64,000 nucleotides of DNA from Herbaspirillum autotrophicum (GTDB lineage: Bacteria; Pseudomonadota; Gammaproteobacteria; Burkholderiales; Burkholderiaceae_D). The translations under genes were made by a program, and so were the position numbers. The stretch is from assembly GCF_001189915.1 (NCBI RefSeq), contig NZ_LFLS01000021.1, positions 45,409 to 109,408 on the forward strand, read 5' to 3'. The notes below the pieces were generated by a model that saw only the letters and a list, made by a program, of their open reading frames with translations, was not told the origin of the DNA and made no database searches. Numbering within the stretch: position 1 is the stretch's first letter; each line of letters starts with the position of its first letter. Positions 33,710 to 44,100 of the stretch are shown piece after piece.

Positions 33710-35798
33710 TGTTCCCATCGAAGAACGCATTCTGATTCTCGCGCCCCAAGGCAGAGATGCCGACGTCATTCGGCAAACTTTGTCGCAGCACGGCCTGAAC
33801 TGCCTCATTTGCGCCGGCTATGCCGAGCTGATGCAGCAGCTGCACATCGGCGCCGGCGCCGCCCTGATCACCGAAGAGGGTTTCAACGGCGCCGATTTTT
33901 CCTTGCTGCACCAATGGCTGGAAAAGCAGGAATCGTGGTCCGACTTTCCGTTCGTGATTCTCAGCGCCAGACAGTCCGGACAGAATCGCCACCCGGCACT
34001 GGATGTGCTTGAGCATCTGGTCAACATGATTTTGCTGGAGCGCCCGATCAATGCCGAAACCTTGCTGCGTGCCAGCGTCTCGGCGTTGCGGGCACGCCGC
34101 CGGCAATATTTGAGCCGCCGCCATCTGCAAGAAGGCGCGCGCTCGGAGGAACATCTGCGGTTGGCGCTGAATGCCGGTCAGCTTGGTTCGTGGAGCCTGG
34201 AGCTGGCGACTTCCGTGCTGCAGGTATCGGCGACCTGCAAACGGCATTTCGGCTTTTCTGAAGACAGTGAGTTTACCTACGACGATCTGCTGCACGCGAT
34301 TCATCCCAATGATCGTCAGCGCCATCGCGACGTGATTGAAACGGCGGTCGCTTCCAGCAAGGATTTCTCGATTGAATACCAGGTGCTGTGGCCGGATCAG
34401 TCGGTGCACTGGATACAGATTCGCGGCCAGACCGTGCTCAATCGGATCGGAATTCCGGTACGCATGGCCGGCATTTCACTGGATATCAGCGACCGCCGCG
34501 AAGCCGAAAACCATTTGCTGGAAAACCAGAGCGCATTGCGCCGCTTCAACGACACGCTGGAATTGCGGATTCAGGAGCGGACCTCGGAACTGGCGCAGGC
34601 CAATGATCGCCTGATGCGCGAAATGGCTGAACGCGAACGGACCCAGATTGCCCTGATGCAGGCCCAGAAAATGGAAGCCATCGGCCGCCTCACCGGCGGC
34701 ATCGCGCATGATTTCAACAACCTGTTGAATGTCATCATCGGCAATGTCGATCTGATCGAACGGCTGGCCGATAACGAACGCATCAAACGCATGGCCAATT
34801 CGGCGCGCAACGCCACCAAGCGCGGCGCCAAACTGACCGGCCAGTTGCTGGCCTTTTCGCGCAATCAAAGCCTCGATCTGAAGCCGGTCGAAATCGAATC
34901 GCTGGTCGAGGGCATGAAGGATCTGATCGCGGTGTCGGTCGGCGCCAACATTCATGTCACCTTCGAGATCGCCCCCGGCCTGCCGCGCGCCGTGGCCGAT
35001 CTCAACCAACTGGAAATGGCGATTCTCAATCTCGCCATCAATGCCCGCGATGCCATGGCCGACGGCGGCAACCTGCAAATCATCGTGTCCTTGCGCGATG
35101 CCGCTGACGGCATTCTCACCTCCGGCACCTATGTCGTGATTGCGGTCAAGGACAGCGGCTCAGGCATACCGCAGGAAATACTCGGCAAGGTATTTGATCC
35201 GTTCTTTACCACCAAGCCGGTCGACAAAGGCACCGGCCTCGGACTCAGCCAGGTCTATGGCATTGCCAACCAATCCGGTGGTCTGGCGCGCATCGACAGC
35301 ACGGTCGGCAAAGGCACCACGGTCGAAGTCTGGCTGCCGGTGGCGTCGGTCGAAGCAGTGCCGGCGCCCGACCCGCAATCGCAGGAACTGCAATTGCCGC
35401 TCAAGGAATCCGGCAATATTCTGGTCATTGAAGATGACAACGAAGTGCGGCAATTCATCGTCGAGTCGCTGGAGATTCTGGGCTATGCTGTGCAACATGC
35501 CGAAAACGGCTGGTTCGGTCTGGAAAAGCTGCAACACGAAAACTTCGATCTGATGATCGTCGACTTTCTGATGCCAGGCATGAACGGCGCCGAGGTGATC
35601 GCCGCCGTGCGCGAACGCTATCCGCATCTGCCGATCATCATGGCAACCGGTTATGCCGACATGCAGGCGGTGGAAAAAGTCATCGGACTGGATGCGGTGT
35701 TGCGCAAGCCATTCCAGATTTCCGATCTGGCCGGCAGCGTCAAACGCGCCCTCAATGCCAATCATCCCGGCAATGGCAAATCTCCGTCCGCACACTGA
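33699..35798 (+). CDS. hybrid histidine kinase with PAS domain and C-terminal receiver
   Basis: The 699 residues begin with a degenerate receiver-like domain (ILILAPQGRDADVIRQTL, residues ~10-130). A PAS/PAC domain follows (~160-275), then a coiled coil, HisKA with His337 in GGIAHDFNNLLN (NtrB-like), an ATPase (LAINARDAMADGG, VKDSGSGIP) and a C-terminal receiver (VIEDDNEVRQ, IVDFLMPGMNG). The N-terminal pseudo-receiver is the sort of domain that precedes kinases partnered with KaiC-like proteins. The start lies inside the KaiC-like gene, so translation is coupled. No membrane segment is present; it is cytoplasmic. Confidence 0.88.
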   Translation: MPIDVPIEERILILAPQGRDADVIRQTLSQHGLNCLICAGYAELMQQLHIGAGAALITEEGFNGADFSLLHQWLEKQESWSDFPFVILSARQSGQNRHPALDVLEHLVNMILLERPINAETLLRASVSALRARRRQYLSRRHLQEGARSEEHLRLALNAGQLGSWSLELATSVLQVSATCKRHFGFSEDSEFTYDDLLHAIHPNDRQRHRDVIETAVASSKDFSIEYQVLWPDQSVHWIQIRGQTVLNRIGIPVRMAGISLDISDRREAENHLLENQSALRRFNDTLELRIQERTSELAQANDRLMREMAERERTQIALMQAQKMEAIGRLTGGIAHDFNNLLNVIIGNVDLIERLADNERIKRMANSARNATKRGAKLTGQLLAFSRNQSLDLKPVEIESLVEGMKDLIAVSVGANIHVTFEIAPGLPRAVADLNQLEMAILNLAINARDAMADGGNLQIIVSLRDAADGILTSGTYVVIAVKDSGSGIPQEILGKVFDPFFTTKPVDKGTGLGLSQVYGIANQSGGLARIDSTVGKGTTVEVWLPVASVEAVPAPDPQSQELQLPLKESGNILVIEDDNEVRQFIVESLEILGYAVQHAENGWFGLEKLQHENFDLMIVDFLMPGMNGAEVIAAVRERYPHLPIIMATGYADMQAVEKVIGLDAVLRKPFQISDLAGSVKRALNANHPGNGKSPSAH

Positions 35799-35822
35799 AC
35801 CACACTTGCCGCAGCAGCGCGT

Positions 35823-37847
35823 TCAGCGCCGGGCTGCCGGCGGTTGCATGGTCGGCGGTTGCTCTGCCTGTGCCAGCAACGGTGCACAATTGGTGTCTTC
35901 GACCTTGCCGATATTGACCAGCGGCAGCACCGCTGCCACCGGCGCCAGTGCCGCCAGCGCCACTGCGGCACCAGCCTTGAGCGCCAGTGGTCCCTTGTAA
36001 GGACCGACATCGGAGTGTTTGAAGCTGCCCTTGGCGTACAGCGGCGTGCGCAAGGAAAATATCCGCACGCCCTTGCTCTTCGGACGCACGTCGAGATCAA
36101 GCAACTCCCGGGCCAGATCGATATGGCCGCTGACGTCGACTACCGCATCGTCGGTATCCAGCACGAAGCGGCGCACCTGCGCCTGCCCGTCCTTGACGAC
36201 AAACGACGACACCATGCAATTCAGATGCACCTGCTTGTCGCCAAACACTTTGACGAACACCGCATTAGCCACGTTCAGCCCGGCTGCTTCGAGAATGAAT
36301 TTGCTGACCGAGCCGTCAGTCACGACCCCGTTCAGTTCACCGTTGGCGCTGGCCAGCATGGCCGCAATGGAATTGCCGCCGCCGCGCAGGAAAGCATCGG
36401 CGTTGACTTCACCAAAGCTGGCCTGCATCGATTCCAGTTTCGGAAACAGTTGCCTGATCTGCATGTGACGCGCCGCCATGCGGATTTGGGCATCGATTTT
36501 GGCAGTACGTCCGTCGAGCATCACGTTCGAGGTGACATTGCCGCCGGCAGCGCCGAAGTTGAGCGGCGTCAGCGTGACCACCTTATCCTTGAGGTGCAGT
36601 TCGGCCGCCACATCCTTGAGCGGAATGTCATGGGTCCGCACGATTTGTTTGCCGCTGAAACTGATATCGGCATCCATCGCGCCCCAGCGCGCGGTATTGA
36701 ATTGTTCCACCGGCAAGGCCTTGCTGTCGGGCTGGACTGCCGGTTTGCCTTTGTTGCGCTTTTCCTGATTCGAGTCAGCGCCGATGGCCGGCCCCAGATC
36801 GGCCAGCTTCAACATGGTTGATTGCAGTTTGCCGCGCAACAGCGGCCGTGGCTGACGTACCAGATATTCGACGGTCCCCGACAAGTCGCTGCTGCCGACG
36901 GTGCCGGTGAATTTATCGTAGACCCAGCGGCTGCCATTCTCATCGATCTTGCCGATCAGGTGGCCACTGGTGGCATAAGCCGGGGTATCGGGCAACACCA
37001 CCCGCGTCAGCGGATAGAGATCGGCCATGCTGCGGCCGGACAAGGACAGCCGCAAATTGACATCGGTAACGGCGCTCGGCTGCGTGATGCGGCCATCGAG
37101 GCTGACCGCGTTGTCGCCGATCCGGCCCTTGACCTGCACCGGATACACCACGCCCTTTTCGGCCAGTGTCAGTAGTTGACCACCCTTGCCGCCGCCGCTG
37201 ACCGCGGCGCCGTTGTAACTGCCGCCAAGGGTAAATGCCAGACCATACGGCTGGATGCTGCCGGCCACCAGTTGCGGTGCCGCCAGCGAATCGATGCGGG
37301 CCGAGACATCCAGTTTGATGGCAGGATCAAGATAGCGGATATTCGCGCCCGCCACGCGCAATTGCTGCACCTTGAATTGCCAGCGCGACGGGCCGTTGCT
37401 CTTGAAGGTCCAGTTGTTGCTGCGATCCGGGCGGCGCTCCAGCGCCACCGCCGCTTCCTGCAAACCGAGATCGCTGATGTTGACCTGCCGCGCCAGCAGC
37501 GGCAACAGGTGCAGCGAGATGTCAATCGCCTTGACCCGCGCCAGTGCCGGACCGACACTACTCCGGTCGGGATTGCTCATGCTGACGTCATGCGCCACGA
37601 TATGCGGGCGCGGCACATAATGTCGCCAGCCGGTCTCACTGGCGGGGCCGAAACCCAGCGCTACCCGCAAATCACCGGCGATCACGAATTCGCGGCCGGT
37701 GGCAGCACTCACACGTTCATTGATATAGGGACGCGCCCGGTTCCAGTCCAGTGTCACGATCAGTATCCAGAGCAACACCAGCAGCGCCGCCAGCGCGGCC
37801 ACCAAACCGAGGGCGAATTTAATGACTGTGTTGGGGAGTGTCCGCAT
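35823..37847 (-). CDS. AsmA-family envelope protein
   Basis: A 674-residue protein with one N-terminal membrane anchor (FALGLVAALAALLVLLWILI) and a long beta-rich periplasmic region typical of the AsmA/YhjG/TamB superfamily. DVSMSNPDRSSVGPALARVK lies near the N-terminus and LDLDVRPKSKGVRIFSLRTP near the C-terminal AsmA repeat. Such proteins are thought to guide lipids between the two membranes. Its ATG overlaps the stop of the BrkB-like gene by one base (TGATG), so both are made together. The family is firm. Confidence 0.88.
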   Translation of the reverse strand: MRTLPNTVIKFALGLVAALAALLVLLWILIVTLDWNRARPYINERVSAATGREFVIAGDLRVALGFGPASETGWRHYVPRPHIVAHDVSMSNPDRSSVGPALARVKAIDISLHLLPLLARQVNISDLGLQEAAVALERRPDRSNNWTFKSNGPSRWQFKVQQLRVAGANIRYLDPAIKLDVSARIDSLAAPQLVAGSIQPYGLAFTLGGSYNGAAVSGGGKGGQLLTLAEKGVVYPVQVKGRIGDNAVSLDGRITQPSAVTDVNLRLSLSGRSMADLYPLTRVVLPDTPAYATSGHLIGKIDENGSRWVYDKFTGTVGSSDLSGTVEYLVRQPRPLLRGKLQSTMLKLADLGPAIGADSNQEKRNKGKPAVQPDSKALPVEQFNTARWGAMDADISFSGKQIVRTHDIPLKDVAAELHLKDKVVTLTPLNFGAAGGNVTSNVMLDGRTAKIDAQIRMAARHMQIRQLFPKLESMQASFGEVNADAFLRGGGNSIAAMLASANGELNGVVTDGSVSKFILEAAGLNVANAVFVKVFGDKQVHLNCMVSSFVVKDGQAQVRRFVLDTDDAVVDVSGHIDLARELLDLDVRPKSKGVRIFSLRTPLYAKGSFKHSDVGPYKGPLALKAGAAVALAALAPVAAVLPLVNIGKVEDTNCAPLLAQAEQPPTMQPPAARR

Positions 37848-38947
37848 CAGGAATTGACCGGCAAGCCGGTCTCCGTGACAGGTGTTGCGGCACTGCGGTC
37901 GCCATAGCGGCTGCCCAGACGCACTGCGTATTCATGGGTGAACAAGGAGCCATAAAAGAATATCTGCGCCGAATAGTAAATCCATGCGATCAGGGCCACC
38001 AGCGAACCGGCTGCGCCGTAGGTCGAATCAAAATTGCCATGCGCTACATACAGGCTGATCAGCGCTTTGCCGATACTGAACAATACCGAGGTCAGAACCG
38101 CGCCGACCATGACATCGCTCCACGCCAGCGGCACTTCGGGCAAATATTTGAAAATCACTGCGAACAGGATGGTCACGATCAGAATCGCGGTACCGCTGCT
38201 GAGGATCTGGGTAAACAATATCCACGAACTGTTGCCCCAGATATTGCTCAGGGCATCCAGTCCGGCACTGACCGTGAGCGACATCAGCAACATCAGCGCC
38301 AATACCAGCAACAACCCGAACGACAGCAAGCGTTCCTTGAGCAAGGTCCAGACCCCCGAACTGGAAGTGATCTTGTTTTCCCATAGTTCGTCGAGACTGT
38401 TCTTGAGTTCGGCAAAGGCGCTGGTCGCGGTAAACAACACAATGCCGCCGGATACCAATCCGGCCACCAGCCCGTTGCCGGGATTGCGTCCGCCCATCAG
38501 CATCGACTGGATCGCGCTGGCGCCCTGCACCCCTGCCACATTCTTCATCTGCGCCACGATGCCATCGGCGACCTGCGCTTCGCCGAGAAAAAAGCCGGCA
38601 ATTGCCACCACCAGAATCAGCATGGGTGCCAGCGAAAACAAGGTGTACAAGGCCAGCGCTGCGCCCTTGCTGGCAGCGCGATGCTGCAGCCAGGCATTGC
38701 CGGCGGCTCGCACCACGTGCCACAAACTGTTGAGAGAGACGGCTTCACGCGCCGGCAATGGCGGCACTACCGGTAACGGCGCCACCAGGGTCGCCGGCTT
38801 GGGCGGCGCCATGGAAATGGTGAGCGAACGCGCGTTCTTTGCTTCTACATAACGTTGGTAATCACGCCAGAGCACATAGACTTCGGCTGTCAGTTGCAAG
38901 CCGACCAGCACTCTGCGCCAGGCAGAAGGACGTTGCGGATTTTTCAT
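37847..38947 (-). CDS. YihY/BrkB-family inner-membrane protein
   Basis: This 366-residue protein has a ~90-residue Pro-rich cytoplasmic N-terminus followed by six or seven hydrophobic helices. The family patterns are ASKGAALALYTLFSLAPMLI, LVSGGIVLFTATSAFAELKN, and TYGAAGSLVALIAWIYYSAQ near the C-terminus. The family was once called ribonuclease BN; it is now regarded as an envelope transporter or lipid-related protein of unknown activity. I use the ATG at 38947, 15 bases downstream of a GGGGAA. It is coupled to the AsmA gene and preceded by a stress-type promoter. Confidence 0.88.
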   Translation of the reverse strand: MKNPQRPSAWRRVLVGLQLTAEVYVLWRDYQRYVEAKNARSLTISMAPPKPATLVAPLPVVPPLPAREAVSLNSLWHVVRAAGNAWLQHRAASKGAALALYTLFSLAPMLILVVAIAGFFLGEAQVADGIVAQMKNVAGVQGASAIQSMLMGGRNPGNGLVAGLVSGGIVLFTATSAFAELKNSLDELWENKITSSSGVWTLLKERLLSFGLLLVLALMLLMSLTVSAGLDALSNIWGNSSWILFTQILSSGTAILIVTILFAVIFKYLPEVPLAWSDVMVGAVLTSVLFSIGKALISLYVAHGNFDSTYGAAGSLVALIAWIYYSAQIFFYGSLFTHEYAVRLGSRYGDRSAATPVTETGLPVNS

Positions 38948-39039
38948 ATTGTCGGTTCCCCATGCAACAGAGCACACGCTGCCCCGGCGATGGATTAACT
39001 TGTCCAGTGGCCACTATAACCATGACCACCACAACTGAA

Positions 39040-39070
39040 TGTCGGCAACCGCCCCGGAGTGCAGTAGGAA
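39040..39070 (-). promoter_or_regulatory. stress-type promoter of the BrkB-AsmA operon
   Basis: Minus strand: TTCCTACT (39070-39063), 17 bases, CCGACA (39045-39040), about 95 bases before the BrkB-like ATG. The last base of the -35 block is T instead of A, so it is a weaker member. Confidence 0.45.
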
Positions 39071-39087
39071 TAGCGGCAATGCTGCCG

Positions 39088-40251
39088 CTATGCCAGTGGC
39101 AACCGTAACACAAATACCGAGCCCTGACCCGGCGCACTTTGCACGCCGAGTTCACCGCAATGGGTCTCGGCCAGTTGCCGCGCAATATACAAGCCGAGCC
39201 CGAGGCCTTCCTTGACCTGCTTCGAACCGGCCCGTTCAAACGGCGCGAAAATGCGCTGCTGGTCGGCTTCGGAGATGCCGATGCCGTAATCGCGCACAGC
39301 GACTTCGGCAAAGCCGCCGGCCGTGCTCAACGTGACCTCTACCGGTTTGCCATCGCCGTAACGCAAGGCATTGGTCAACAGATTGATGATCACTTGTTCA
39401 ATGCGAAACTCATCCCAGACACCATGCACCGGCTGCGGCGCCCGCAAATGAATGGTGACGCCGACGGCGGCGGCCTGCTGCTCCAGATCGCTGGCAATGC
39501 GTTGCAACATGCCGGACAACTCGGTGTTACCGGGGCGCACCGACAGCTTGCCGCTGCGAATGCGCGACACGTCCACCATATCGTTGATGAGACGGATCAT
39601 GCTTTGAATCTGACGCCCGTCGCGCGCAATCATCGGCCGCAACTGCTCGGCACTGAATGCCGCTGCATTGCCTCGGTCCAGATGCATCTTGCGCATCTGG
39701 GTTTCCAGCAACAGCGTATTGAGCGGCGTGCGCAACTCATGTGCCACCATCGACATGAATTCGTCCCGCACCTGCAACAAGCGCTGCAATTCGATCTGCG
39801 TGGCATGCAATTCGGCACGGCTTTTTTCCAGCGCTTCGACCTGGCGCTGCATTTGCAGCCGCTGTCGATACAACGCCACAAACACCTTGACCTTGCTCTG
39901 GACCGCCGCGATATCGAGCGGTTTGTAGAGAAAATCGACCGCGCCGGTTTCATAACCCTTGAAGGCGTAATTCAATTCCTTGCCGGCAGCGCTGACAAAG
40001 ACAATCGGTATATGGCGCGTCTTTTCGGTGCCGCGCATCAGCTCGGCCAGTTCGAAACCATCCATGCCGGGCATGTTGACATCGAGGATGGCCAGCGCAA
40101 ATTCATGTTGCAACAGTAATTGCAGCGCGGCGTCGCCGGAGCTTGCGGTGTAGACCACGCGGTCTTCCTGCTGCAGGATATGGCTCAGGGCCAGCAGGTT
40201 TTCCGGCAAGTCATCGACAATCAGCAGTTTGGTCGCTGGTTCGGGCGGCAT
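39088..40251 (-). CDS. receiver-histidine kinase fusion protein
   Basis: The 387 residues comprise an N-terminal receiver (LLIVDDLPENL, LDVNMPGMDG, residues ~8-125), a coiled linker, HisKA with its histidine in MVAHELRTPLNTL, and an ATPase (LLTNALRYGDG, VRDYGIGIS, GLGLGLYIARQL). The input is thus another phosphorylated receiver rather than a ligand. GGAGA precedes the ATG at 40251. It lies 52 bases behind the CheR gene and is the last gene of the hybrid kinase-CheR-kinase operon. In related operons the place between CheR and such a kinase is often taken by a CheB gene, which is absent here. Confidence 0.88.
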   Translation of the reverse strand: MPPEPATKLLIVDDLPENLLALSHILQQEDRVVYTASSGDAALQLLLQHEFALAILDVNMPGMDGFELAELMRGTEKTRHIPIVFVSAAGKELNYAFKGYETGAVDFLYKPLDIAAVQSKVKVFVALYRQRLQMQRQVEALEKSRAELHATQIELQRLLQVRDEFMSMVAHELRTPLNTLLLETQMRKMHLDRGNAAAFSAEQLRPMIARDGRQIQSMIRLINDMVDVSRIRSGKLSVRPGNTELSGMLQRIASDLEQQAAAVGVTIHLRAPQPVHGVWDEFRIEQVIINLLTNALRYGDGKPVEVTLSTAGGFAEVAVRDYGIGISEADQQRIFAPFERAGSKQVKEGLGLGLYIARQLAETHCGELGVQSAPGQGSVFVLRLPLA

Positions 40252-40303
40252 CAGTGGTTCTCCGGCTTCGTCATGGCGAATGCTTTTTCTTTTCTAAAAT
40301 CCA

Positions 40304-41131
40304 TCAGGTTGACAACTTGCGGTAAATCCGCTGCTCCCGCACCAGCGGTTCGAAGTGTCCGGCAATATCAGAGAAATCGATACGCTCACGGCTGCCCAGG
40401 CCGAGAAAACCGCGCCGGCACAACGATTCGTGAAACAGGCCAAAGGTACGTTCCTGCAGCTTGCGGTTGAAGTAAATCAACACATTGCGACAGGAAATGA
40501 AATGGGTTTCGGAGAACACGCTGTCGGTAGCCAGGCTGTGGTCGGCGAAGCTGATGTTGTCGGTCAGGCTGCGGTCGAATAACGCCGCATCGTAGGCCGC
40601 CGTATAGTAATCCGAAAAGGCGCACTTGCCGCCGGCGGCCTGATAATTTTCCGTATAGGTGCGCATGCGGTCGAGCGCAAATACGCCCTTGCGCGCCTTG
40701 TCGAGCGAATACGGATTGATGTCGGTGGCGTAAATGATGCTGCGCTCCAGCAAACCCTCTTCCTTGAGCAGGATCGCCAGCGAATACACTTCTTCTCCGG
40801 TGCTGCAACCGGCAACCCAGATCTTGAGCGACGGATAGGTTTGCAGCACCGGCACCACGTCGTGTCGCAAGGCCAGAAAATAGGACGGGTCGCGAAACAT
40901 TTCGCTGGTCGGCACCGTCAGGTACTGCAACAATTCCATGAAGGTATCGGGATCGTGCAACACGCGCGCCTGCAATTCCGAAATGGTGCCGCACTTCATC
41001 TGCTGCACCGCATATTGCAAACGCCGCTTTTGCGAGACGCTGGAATAGTTGCGGAAGTCATAGCTATAACGCAGGTAGATCGCCTCGATCAGCAAATGCA
41101 TTTCGATATCAATGGCGCTGACGGCGTGCAT
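40304..41131 (-). CDS. CheR-type protein-glutamate methyltransferase
   Basis: A 275-residue protein with the CheR N-terminal helices (LLIEAIYLRYSYDFRNYSS) and the SAM-binding catalytic domain (LKIWVAGCSTGEEVYSLAIL, IIYATDINPYSLDKARKGVF, FISCRNVLIYFN). It would methylate glutamates on a receptor-like coiled coil. No chemoreceptor is encoded nearby, so the coiled coil of the adjacent hybrid kinase is a possible substrate. The ATG shares a base with the stop of that kinase gene (TGATG). The family is certain; the target is inferred. Confidence 0.9.
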   Translation of the reverse strand: MHAVSAIDIEMHLLIEAIYLRYSYDFRNYSSVSQKRRLQYAVQQMKCGTISELQARVLHDPDTFMELLQYLTVPTSEMFRDPSYFLALRHDVVPVLQTYPSLKIWVAGCSTGEEVYSLAILLKEEGLLERSIIYATDINPYSLDKARKGVFALDRMRTYTENYQAAGGKCAFSDYYTAAYDAALFDRSLTDNISFADHSLATDSVFSETHFISCRNVLIYFNRKLQERTFGLFHESLCRRGFLGLGSRERIDFSDIAGHFEPLVREQRIYRKLST

Positions 41132-44100
41132 CAGATCCGTTCCATGTTCGGCATCCAGACCCGCAGCAACGAGTACAGCCGGTCCAGATCAACCGGCTTG
41201 GCCAGATAATCCGACGCGCCGGCCTGCAGGCATTGCTCCTGATCGTCTTTCATGGCCTTGGCGGTGATGGCGATGATCGGCAACTTGGCAAAACGGCCGT
41301 CGGCACGAATGCGGCGCATCGCTTCCAGTCCATCCATGCCGGGCATCATGATATCCATGAGCACCAGATCGATATCGGCCACTTCATCGAGTCGGGCAAT
41401 TGCCTCGAAACCGTTGCGACCGACTTCGACCTTGAGGCCCTTTTGTTCGAGCGCGCTGGTGAGCGAGAAAATATTGCGGACATCGTCATCCACCAGCAGC
41501 ACGCGCCGCCCTTCAAAGATACGGTCGCGGCTGCGCACCGTGCGCAGCATGCTTTGCCGCTCGGCCGACAACTCCGATTCGACCCGGTGCAGGAACAGCG
41601 TCACTTCATCGAGCAAGCGCTCCGGCGACCGCGCGCCTTTGATAATGATGGAGCGTGAATACTTGAGCAACTCGTCTTCTTCAGCGCGCGTCAGATTGCG
41701 GCCGGTATAGACAATCACCGGCGGAAACGCGCAGACATCTTCTTCGGCAACCCGTTGCAGCAGCTCATGCCCCTGCATATCCGGCAAGCGCAAATCAATG
41801 ATCATGCAATCGAATACGGTGTCGCGCAGCAGTGCAATGGCTTCTTCGCCGCTTTCAACGGCAACGATCTCGACGTCCGTATCCTCGATCAGGTGCACCA
41901 CGCTTTCACGTTGGCGCGCATCATCTTCCACCAGCAGCACGCGCTTGACCTTTTGCGTCAAGCGCGCTTCCAGCTTCTGGAATACCTGTTGCAGCCGGTC
42001 ACGCGTGGCCGGCTTCATGACGTAACCAATCGCGCCCAGTTGCAACGCCACTTCGGTACGGTCGGAGGCCGAGACGATATGGACCGGGATATGCCGGGTA
42101 CGCGGATTGGCCTTGAGTTTTTGCAGTACCGCCATGCCGGAATCGTCGGGCAGACGCAGATCCAGCAGCACGGCATCGGGCAGGAATTCACTGGCAGTCT
42201 GCAAGCCATCGGCAGCGCCATGCGACACCAGGCACTGATAGCCGGCTTCATGCGCAACTTCATACAGAATGCCGGCGAATTCGGCGTCGTCCTCGATGAC
42301 CAGCACCGAACGGCCGAGCGGCACATGATGGCGGTCATCCGCGAATACCGGAATCTCGGCCGGCGCCACGCCTTTCGGGACCGGGACCGGCGTCGGCGCC
42401 GGCGATGCCGGCGCAACCACCTCGGGCAACGTTGCTGTCAGCGGCATGTCCAGCGTAAAGATACTGCCTTGCTCCGGCACGCTCGACACCGTGATGGTGC
42501 CGCCGAGCAGGCTTGCCAGGTCGCGTGAAATCGACAGCCCCAGACCGGTGCCGCCGTAGCGCCGGCTGGTGGTACCGTCGGCTTGCTGGAAGGCTTCGAA
42601 AATGATGTCTTGCTGATGCGCAGGAATACCGATACCGGTATCGCGTACCGCAAACGCAATACGGCTGCCGTGCGCCGAGACCTCAAGTGCTACGCTGCCG
42701 GTTTCGGTGAATTTGAGCGCATTGGACAACAGATTCTTGAGAATCTGCTCCAGCCGCTGACGATCGGCAAACATCATCTGCGGTGCAGCGGCTGCCAGCG
42801 TGACCGAAAAATGCAGATTCTTTTGTTGCGCCAGCGGCGCGAAGCTCATGTGCAAACCATCCAGCAAACGCTGTACCCGGATCGGTTCCGGCGCCAGTTC
42901 GAGCTTGCCGGCTTCGACCTTGGAAATATCGAGAATGTCGTTGATCAGATTGAGCAAATCATTGCCCGCCGAATAAATGGTTTCGGCAAATTGCAATTGC
43001 TCCGGATCCAGATTGCCCTTGGGATTATCCATCAGCAATTTGGCCAGAATCAGTGAACTGTTGAGCGGGGTGCGTAACTCATGCGACATGTTGGCCAAAA
43101 ATTCGGATTTGTACTTGCTGGCCCGCTGCAAATCACTGGCACGCGCTTCCAGTTCCACCTGTACCAGACTGAGCGCGGCATTTTTCTGATCCAGTGCGGT
43201 GGTCTGGTCGGCCAACTGATCGTTCGATTGCTGCAACTCGGCCTTCTGATTTTCCAGGATCGCTTGCGAGTCTGCCAGCACGCGTGACTGCTGTTCGAGT
43301 TCTTCGTTGGCGGTACGTAATTCTTCTTGCTGCATTTGCAACTCTTCGTTGAGTTGCCGGGTTTTTTGCAACACATCCTGCAGGCGCCGGCGATACAGTG
43401 CGGCCTTGAACGCTGCCGCCACGCTGGGTGCCGTCATGTCGAGAAATTCCAGCACACGGGCGTGGGGACGGTGCAAGAAGCCCAGCTCGATCACGCCGAT
43501 CACTTCGTCGTCTTGTTCCAGTGGCAACAACAGCACGCTCACCGGCTTGCCTTGACCGAGGCCGGAATTGACGGTCAGGTAACCGTCCGGCACCTGTTCC
43601 AGATGAATCAGGCGCCGCCCGCGAGCGGCCTGTCCGACCAGACTTTCATCGTCGTTGAATGCTTGCGTGGTATGCAGTTGTTCACGGCTGAAGCCATAAC
43701 TGGCGACCCGTTCCAGCGTACCGCTGTCTTCGCGCACATACACTGCCGCGACCGAGGTATTGATATAGGTGGCCAGAAATTCCAGTACCGTTCCGCCCAG
43801 TTGACTGAGCAACAACTGGCCCATGCTTTGCTGCGCCAACTGGCTTTGCCCGGTACGCTGCCAAGCCTGCCGCTCCAGCACTGCGGCGTGTTCACGATGT
43901 TGTTCCAGCGCTTCGCCATAGGTCGTAGCCAACAGCTTCAGGTCACGCCGCCCGAGCAGCGCCAGCAAACCGGTGAGACCGAGGCTGACCAGCAGGTAAA
44001 TCAGGATGACGCCGGTCGTTACGCGTTGTGAGGTGTCGATGCGCTCCTGGCGCAGACGTTGTTCGATATCGAGAAAATCGGCAAACTCGCGGCGGATTTC

